A stretch of DNA of 64,000 bases, taken from Streptomyces viridochromogenes (GTDB taxonomy: Bacteria; Actinomycetota; Actinomycetes; Streptomycetales; Streptomycetaceae). The DNA is taken from assembly GCF_001270495.1 (NCBI RefSeq), contig NZ_LGUR01000213.1, positions 1-64,000 of the forward strand. Direction: 5' to 3'. Positions within the stretch are counted from its first letter, which is position 1. The number at the start of each line of letters is the position of its first letter. The translations under genes were made by a program, and so were the position numbers. Positions 62,260-64,000 of the stretch are shown here, in pieces. The notes below the pieces were generated by a model. It made no database searches and was not told the origin of the DNA. It saw only the letters and a list, made by a program, of their open reading frames with translations.

Positions 62260-62910
62260 TCATGCGGCGAGGCGCTCCGCGAGTTCCTTGGCCTTGGCCG
62301 CCGCCTCCTCGAAGGCGCGCTTGCGCGAGGCCTCGTAGAGGGGGACCAGCTCCGACATGGCCGGGTTGCGGGGGGCCAGGGTGAGCTCCGGGACGATGAA
62401 GTCGAGGTCCAGGCCGAGGGTGCGCTCCAGCACGGCCTCCAGGTAGTTCTGCACGTACTCGAAGCCCTCGCGCGGGGTGCCCGGCGCGTAGGAGCCACCG
62501 CGGCTGGCGACGACGATGACCGGAGTGCCCTGCGCCGAGGGGTTCTCGCCGGCGGTGCGGCCGAGCAGGAGCACGTTGTCCACCCAGGCCTTGAGGGTCG
62601 AGGGGATCGAGAAGTTGTGCATGGGGGCGCCGATGACGACGGCGTCGGCCCGCTCCAGTTCCTCGATGAGCTCCTCGCGCGCGGCGAACGCGGCCGACTG
62701 CTCCGGGGTGCGCTCGGACGGGGCGGCGTAACCGGCGGACCACGCGACGGCGGTGATGTGCGGGACGGGGTCGGCGGCGAGGTCGCGGTGGATCACCGTG
62801 CCCTCCGGGTGCTGCTCCTCCCACGCCTTGCGGAAGGCGGCCGCGACCGAGCGGGACGAGGACGCCTCACCGGGGAGCACGGACGAGTCGATGTGCAGCA
62901 GCGTGGCCAT
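62260..62910 (-). CDS. azoR: FMN-dependent NADH-azoreductase
   Basis: A 216-residue flavodoxin-like quinone/azo reductase: LLHIDSSVLPGEASSSRSVA, IGAPMHNFSIPSTLKAWVDNVL (flavin binding) and VIVVASRGGSYAPG. Family members reduce quinones and azo bonds with NAD(P)H. The ATG at 62910 has GGAG 8 nt upstream. It is divergent from the nitroreductase with a MarR-like half-site in between. Confidence 0.88.
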   Translation of the reverse strand: MATLLHIDSSVLPGEASSSRSVAAAFRKAWEEQHPEGTVIHRDLAADPVPHITAVAWSAGYAAPSERTPEQSAAFAAREELIEELERADAVVIGAPMHNFSIPSTLKAWVDNVLLLGRTAGENPSAQGTPVIVVASRGGSYAPGTPREGFEYVQNYLEAVLERTLGLDLDFIVPELTLAPRNPAMSELVPLYEASRKRAFEEAAAKAKELAERLAA

Positions 62911-62964
62911 GGGCTTTCTCCAAGGGGTGATGGCTTGTACTCAACCATAGTTAAGCACGAGACA

Positions 62965-62990
62965 GTATTGAATGATACCGTCGCGAATAC
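62965..62990. promoter_or_regulatory. Degenerate MarR-type site between azoR and the nitroreductase
   Basis: GTATTGAATGATACCGTCGCGAATAC has GTATT/AATAC ends and an internal GATACCGT like the operator at 61669-61689. Confidence 0.5.
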
Positions 62991-63036
62991 AACGACGATG
63001 GGCGCACAGGCAAACGAAAACGGGAGGCTGACGACC

Positions 63037-63705
63037 TTGGATGTCTTCGAAGCGGTCACGAGCCGGCGGGCGGTACGTGGATTCACCGACCGGCCCGTCC
63101 CGAAGGAGGTGCTGGAGCGCGTCCTGTCCACCGCGGCCTGGGCGCCCTCGGGATCGAACCTCCAGCCGTGGCACGTCTACCTACTGACCGGCGGCCCGCT
63201 GGCCGCGCTGAAGAAGTGCGCCGGTGAGCGCCTGGCCGCGGGCGACCCCTGGGACGAGCCGGAGTACGAGCAGTACCCGCCCGAGCTCAAGTCCCCCTAC
63301 CGCGAACGCCGTTCCGCCTTCGGCGAGCAGCGCTACGGCGCTCTCGGCATCCCGCGTGAGGACGTCGAGGCGCGCCAGCGCGCCGCTTCCGGGAACTGGG
63401 AGTGTTTCGGCGCGCCGGCCGCCCTGTTCTGCTACATCGACCGCGACCTCGGGCCGGCCCAGTGGTCCGACCTCGGCATGTATCTGCAGACGGTCATGCT
63501 GCTGCTCCGGGCAGAGGGGCTGCACAGTTGCACACAGATGGCGTGGGCCAAGTACCACCGCTCCGTCGCGGAGATCCTCTCGCCCCCGGACGAGCTCATC
63601 CTCTTCTGCGGCATGTCGATCGGGTTCGAGGACGCCGCGGTGGACCACGTCCGCACGGGCCGCGCGCCGCTCGGCGAGACGGTCACGTTCGTCGACGGCG
63701 ACTGA
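63037..63705 (+). CDS. Nitroreductase-family oxidoreductase
   Basis: A 222-residue FMN enzyme: SRRAVRGFTDRPVP, AAWAPSGSNLQPWHVYLLTG, SDLGMYLQTVMLLLRAEGLHSC and ILFCGMSIGFED are all typical. Starting at TTG 63037 uses the strong GGGAGG 9 nt upstream; an ATG at 62998 would add 13 residues without a good binding site. The family reduces nitroaromatics, flavins or quinones with NAD(P)H. Probably part of the MarR-controlled redox group. Confidence 0.85.
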   Translation: MDVFEAVTSRRAVRGFTDRPVPKEVLERVLSTAAWAPSGSNLQPWHVYLLTGGPLAALKKCAGERLAAGDPWDEPEYEQYPPELKSPYRERRSAFGEQRYGALGIPREDVEARQRAASGNWECFGAPAALFCYIDRDLGPAQWSDLGMYLQTVMLLLRAEGLHSCTQMAWAKYHRSVAEILSPPDELILFCGMSIGFEDAAVDHVRTGRAPLGETVTFVDGD

Positions 63706-63808
63706 CCCCGTGCGGCTGCGCTCTCGCCGCGCGAACACCGCGGCCCATATGTCACATTTCAGGCATGCGGCCTTCATCTGCAGGCACGACATGGACGAAA
63801 GGCATCTC

Positions 63809-64000
63809 ATGAAGTTCGCGGTCATCGGCGGCACCGGCCTGATCGGCTCGCAGGTCGTCCGGAACCTGAACGCCGCCGGCCACGAGGCGGTACCGCACTC
63901 GCTGTCCACCGGCGTCGACGTCATCACCGGCCAAGGGCTGGACGAGGCGGTGGCGGGATCCGACGTCGTCGTCAACCTCACGAACTCGCCGACCTTCGAC
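63809..64000 (+). CDS. NAD(P)-binding SDR/NmrA-like protein, N-terminal part (runs off the window)
   Basis: MKFAVIGGTGLIGSQVVRNL is an extended-SDR Rossmann start (GGTGLIG), followed by VAGSDVVVNLTNSPTF. GAAAGG precedes the ATG. Only 64 codons are inside the window. Such proteins are often NAD(P)H:quinone or epimerase-like reductases, which fits the adjacent redox genes. Confidence 0.82.
   Translation, partial: MKFAVIGGTGLIGSQVVRNLNAAGHEAVPHSLSTGVDVITGQGLDEAVAGSDVVVNLTNSPTFD

Overview
The window is a high-GC actinomycete chromosome segment, almost certainly Streptomyces. It has very strong GC bias at third codon positions, GTG and TTG starts, NarL-type two-component systems, many Sec-secreted glycoside hydrolases with ricin-type or LamG modules, WXG100 proteins and FG-GAP proteins. 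Roughly the left 46 kb is accessory DNA and the right 18 kb looks like ordinary chromosome.

The key to the layout is one intact tRNA-Gly(CCC) gene at 46161-46231 (minus strand). Copies of its 3' end, each with the terminator-like hairpin that normally follows it, recur at about 2880, 10694, 15700, 39056 and 41518. The copies at 10694, 15700 and 39056 are identical to the intact gene over 46 bp. Decayed tyrosine-integrase 3' ends lie near 3.6, 15.6 and 45.5-46.1 kb. I read 2.9-46.2 kb as a stack of integrative elements that entered the same tRNA gene one after another and then decayed.

Segments: (0) 1-2.7 kb, a NarL-type kinase/regulator pair meeting a 5'-truncated FtsX permease head to head. 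(1) 2.9-10.7 kb, integrase and IS debris, an AfsR-like ATPase fused to an OmpR-type regulator that lacks its phosphoacceptor Asp, a secreted barnase-like RNase beside a barstar gene with a stop codon, an anti-sigma-like ATPase and a GntR regulator. (2) 10.7-15.7 kb, one 1296-residue secreted DUF5695/LamG protein. (3) 15.7-39 kb, VapBC, a galactoside-directed set (GH31, LacI regulator, GH27, GH59), an NPP1 protein, a TnpB-like nuclease, an ABC transporter with a two-component system whose kinase has Asn in place of the catalytic His, a YdcF protein, an unpaired kinase, SDR/TetR and a luciferase-like oxidoreductase. (4) 39-41.5 kb, TetR with a divergent alpha/beta hydrolase. (5) 41.5-46.2 kb, an antitoxin/PIN pair, two HTH genes with small membrane proteins, and integrase debris. 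One of those HTH genes encodes a fusion of an N-terminal HTH to a complete Cas6e-type CRISPR endoribonuclease, with no other cas gene or array in view. It is the most unusual item in the window.

Right of the tRNA lie a small zinc-ribbon gene, dcd, a phosphoribosyltransferase, a RibD/DHFR-type reductase, a secreted GH5, a Yip1 protein, three tandem FG-GAP proteins, a DUF5701 protein, a four-gene WXG100 locus, an FG-GAP lipoprotein, and a MarR/azoreductase/nitroreductase group with a palindromic operator. The window ends inside an NAD(P)-binding protein gene.
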